Below are positions 6,039-7,895 of a stretch of 7,895 bases of DNA, one piece after another (positions within the stretch are counted from its first letter, which is position 1; every line of letters starts with the position of its first letter). This stretch comes from Clostridia bacterium (GTDB lineage Bacteria; Bacillota_A; Clostridia; Oscillospirales; CAG-272). Under the pieces are notes generated by a model, which saw only the letters and a list, made by a program, of their open reading frames with translations, had not been told where the DNA came from and searched no databases. Both the position numbers and the translations under genes were made by a program. The DNA is taken from assembly GCA_017533545.1 (NCBI GenBank), contig JAFXHW010000021.1, positions 1 to 7,895 on the forward strand, written 5' to 3'.

Positions 6039-7895
6039 ATGTCGGATAACACACAAAAATTCAATAGCGTAAAGCGCAGCACACGCAAGCGTTGGAAGAT
6101 GGTTGCCGACAGTGTCGACCGCGAAGCGGTGAATGCCATTGCACGTGAGCTGCACGTATTGCAGTCGACCGCTTTTCTGCTTTATATAAGAGGATACCGC
6201 ACACCCGCCGAAGCGAGGGATTTTTTAACGCTCGACTCGGCACGTCTTCGCGATCCGTATCTTATCCGCGATATGGACAAGGCGGTAACACGCATCCTCA
6301 CCGCCCTTGAAGAGGGCGAAAAGATTGCAATTTACGGCGACTACGACGTCGACGGCGTGACCAGCGTTGCAACCGTATACCTCTATCTCCAATCGCGCGG
6401 CGCCGACGTTGTATATTATATTCCCTCCCGCTCGGGCGAGGGATACGGCGTGAGCGAGAGTGCGCTTAAGGCGCTCGCCGACGACGGTGTCAAGCTTGTT
6501 GTCACCGTTGATACCGGAATCACCGCCTCGGCCGAAACCGAGTATGCCAAATCGATCGGAGTTGACATAATCGTCACCGACCATCACGAATGCCACAGCA
6601 ACCTGCCCGATGCCTGTGCGGTGGTGAATCCGAGAAGAGTTGACAGCACTTACCCCTTCCGTGAGCTTGCGGGAGTGGGCGTAACATTTAAATTCGTGTG
6701 CGCTATCGAGCGCGCCCTTACCGGCAAAAACTGCGACAGCGAGCTTATCGCCCAATATTCCGACCTCGTTGCAACGGGCACCGTTGCCGACGTTATGCCC
6801 CTGCTCGACGAAAACCGGCTTATAGTATCCGAGGGACTGAAACGAATGCAGAAATCGCCCCGTCCCGGACTTTTGGCTCTGCTTGAAGCAGCGGGAGTAT
6901 CCAGCACACCCGATCGCAACGGCAAATGCAGACGCATCGATTCCACCCTTATCGGATTCGTTATCGCACCCCGACTCAATGCGGCCGGCCGACTTCGCAA
7001 TGCCACCGATGCACTCGAGCTTCTGCTCGCATCATCGCCATCAAAAGCAAACGCGCTTGCCCTTTCGCTGTGCGCGGTAAACACCGAGCGCCAGGAGCAG
7101 GAACGTGCCATCACCGAGTGCGCATACGCGATGATCGAAGCCGAGCACGATTTCGAAAACGACAAGGTGATCGTCTTATCGGCCGACGGCTGGCATCACG
7201 GCGTTATCGGTATCGTGGCCTCACGCATCACCGAAAAATACAATCTGCCGTCCATTCTCATATCCTTTGACGGAGATACGGGCAAAGGATCAGGCAGATC
7301 GGTCAAGGGACTCAATTTGGTTGATGCGTTAAGCTCGTGCAAGGATATGCTGCTCAAATTCGGCGGTCATGAGCTTGCCGCCGGACTTTCGATCGACCGC
7401 TCCCGTCTTGACGAATTCAAGCGCGCCATAAACGAATATGCCGCCACCCACTTAAGCAGCGAGGAGCTGGTGAGCACGATCGATATCGATGCCGAGCTTT
7501 TCGACGGTGATCTGACCTTGCGCCAGGCATCGGAGCTTCGTCTGCTCGAGCCTTACGGAGTATCCAATCCCTCTCCCCTCTTCGTCACAAGATCGGCTTA
7601 TCTTTCCGATCTTTCAGCTATAGGCGGAGGAAAACATTCGCGCATGACACTAAAGATCGGCTCGTCCTCCGTGTCTGCAGTCTGCTTCGGAGTTTCACCT
7701 CATATGCTCGACGTGGTTGCGGGCGACGTCTGCGACGTTGTCTACACCCTTTCAATAAACGAATTTTTGAACAACAAAAACGTACAGCTCATCGTGCGCG
7801 ACATCCGTCTGCCCGACGAACGCGCCGCTCAGCTTGAAGAGCAAAACGAGATATACGAATCACTCCGCGACGGCATTTACGCGGGAAATGGCGAT
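6039..7895 (+). CDS. recJ: Single-stranded-DNA-specific exonuclease RecJ (3' end cut off by window edge)
   Basis: RecJ degrades single-stranded DNA 5' to 3' in the cytoplasm and acts in recombinational and mismatch repair. I translated 619 residues from ATG 6039; the frame is open to the window edge. The DHH domain shows YGDYDVDGVTS (99-109), VDTGI (157-161), TDHHE (180-184) and GTVADVMPL (247-255). The RecJ-specific RLNAAGRL (312-319) follows. The DHHA1 domain shows GWHHGVIGIVASR (384-396), GSGRSVKG (417-424) and KFGGHELAAG (440-449). An OB-fold region starts at about 475, with LLEPYGVSNPSP. All catalytic acidic and histidine residues I expect are present. The start could instead be TTG at 6021 (six more residues), which has a better-spaced ribosome site. 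At 619 residues it already exceeds the roughly 575-residue short forms, so a C-terminal extension like that of longer Firmicutes RecJ is probable. GdpP/NrnA-type DHH phosphodiesterases are excluded by the RecJ-specific motifs. Confidence 0.95.
   Translation, partial: MSDNTQKFNSVKRSTRKRWKMVADSVDREAVNAIARELHVLQSTAFLLYIRGYRTPAEARDFLTLDSARLRDPYLIRDMDKAVTRILTALEEGEKIAIYGDYDVDGVTSVATVYLYLQSRGADVVYYIPSRSGEGYGVSESALKALADDGVKLVVTVDTGITASAETEYAKSIGVDIIVTDHHECHSNLPDACAVVNPRRVDSTYPFRELAGVGVTFKFVCAIERALTGKNCDSELIAQYSDLVATGTVADVMPLLDENRLIVSEGLKRMQKSPRPGLLALLEAAGVSSTPDRNGKCRRIDSTLIGFVIAPRLNAAGRLRNATDALELLLASSPSKANALALSLCAVNTERQEQERAITECAYAMIEAEHDFENDKVIVLSADGWHHGVIGIVASRITEKYNLPSILISFDGDTGKGSGRSVKGLNLVDALSSCKDMLLKFGGHELAAGLSIDRSRLDEFKRAINEYAATHLSSEELVSTIDIDAELFDGDLTLRQASELRLLEPYGVSNPSPLFVTRSAYLSDLSAIGGGKHSRMTLKIGSSSVSAVCFGVSPHMLDVVAGDVCDVVYTLSINEFLNNKNVQLIVRDIRLPDERAAQLEEQNEIYESLRDGIYAGNGD

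Noticed and set aside
6507..6521. VDTGI in RecJ rather than VDNGI
   Set aside because: Variation at this position occurs within the RecJ family as far as I know, and all catalytic D and H residues are intact, so it is not evidence of loss of function.
6225..7165. Two overlapping minus-strand reading frames of 176 and 171 codons inside recJ
   Set aside because: They are antisense to intact recJ motifs (DHH, RLNAAGRL) and show no recognisable domain; codon bias of recJ explains the lack of stops.
6039..7895. RecJ as a c-di-AMP phosphodiesterase partner for CdaA
   Set aside because: Both RecJ and GdpP/PgpH-era hydrolases raise this idea, since GdpP is a DHH/DHHA1 protein, but the length, RLNAAGRL motif and OB-like region mark a true RecJ; no sensor domains of GdpP are present.

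Overview
The window looks like chromosomal DNA of an anaerobic, Gram-positive-type bacterium of the class Clostridia, probably an uncultured gut lineage. The reasons are strong AGGAGG-type ribosome sites, GTG and TTG starts, a ferredoxin-dependent branched-chain 2-oxoacid oxidoreductase, a CdaA/YbbR c-di-AMP module, and AT-rich spacers between coding regions of more balanced composition. This placement is an inference from gene content; no rRNA or other marker gene is present. I see no mobile element, CRISPR array, tRNA or rRNA.

The layout is two divergent operons separated by a 303-base spacer (1916-2218). The leftward operon (minus strand) reads: a SIMIBI-type P-loop NTPase of unknown role (1247-1915), a 2x[4Fe-4S] ferredoxin-like subunit (954-1178), and the alpha subunit VorB of a 2-oxoisovalerate:ferredoxin oxidoreductase (1-911, running off the left edge). 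The TPP-binding and gamma subunits are expected just outside the window. Together they would oxidise branched-chain 2-oxoacids to acyl-CoA and pass electrons to ferredoxin.

The rightward operon (plus strand) reads: membrane diadenylate cyclase CdaA (2219-3127, TTG start), its YbbR-repeat partner CdaR (3124-4377, 4-base overlap), a COG2509-type FAD-dependent dehydrogenase (4412-5995), and the single-strand DNA exonuclease RecJ (6039 to the right edge). CdaA and CdaR make and tune c-di-AMP at the membrane. In many Firmicutes the third gene of this cluster is glmM; here it is the flavoprotein followed by recJ.

The spacer holds a good extended -10 promoter for the leftward operon and one for the rightward operon. 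It also holds several symmetric elements: a perfect palindrome CGGTAATTACCG with a second related half-copy, two TTTTTGYAAAAA palindromes, a 9-bp inverted repeat, and an 11-bp tandem repeat. The leftward mRNA leader can form two mutually exclusive hairpins, one of which covers part of the presumed ribosome site. I found no clearly new system. The most worthwhile leads are the leader/operator arrangement, the NTPase attached to the oxidoreductase operon, and the cdaA-cdaR-flavoprotein-recJ gene order.
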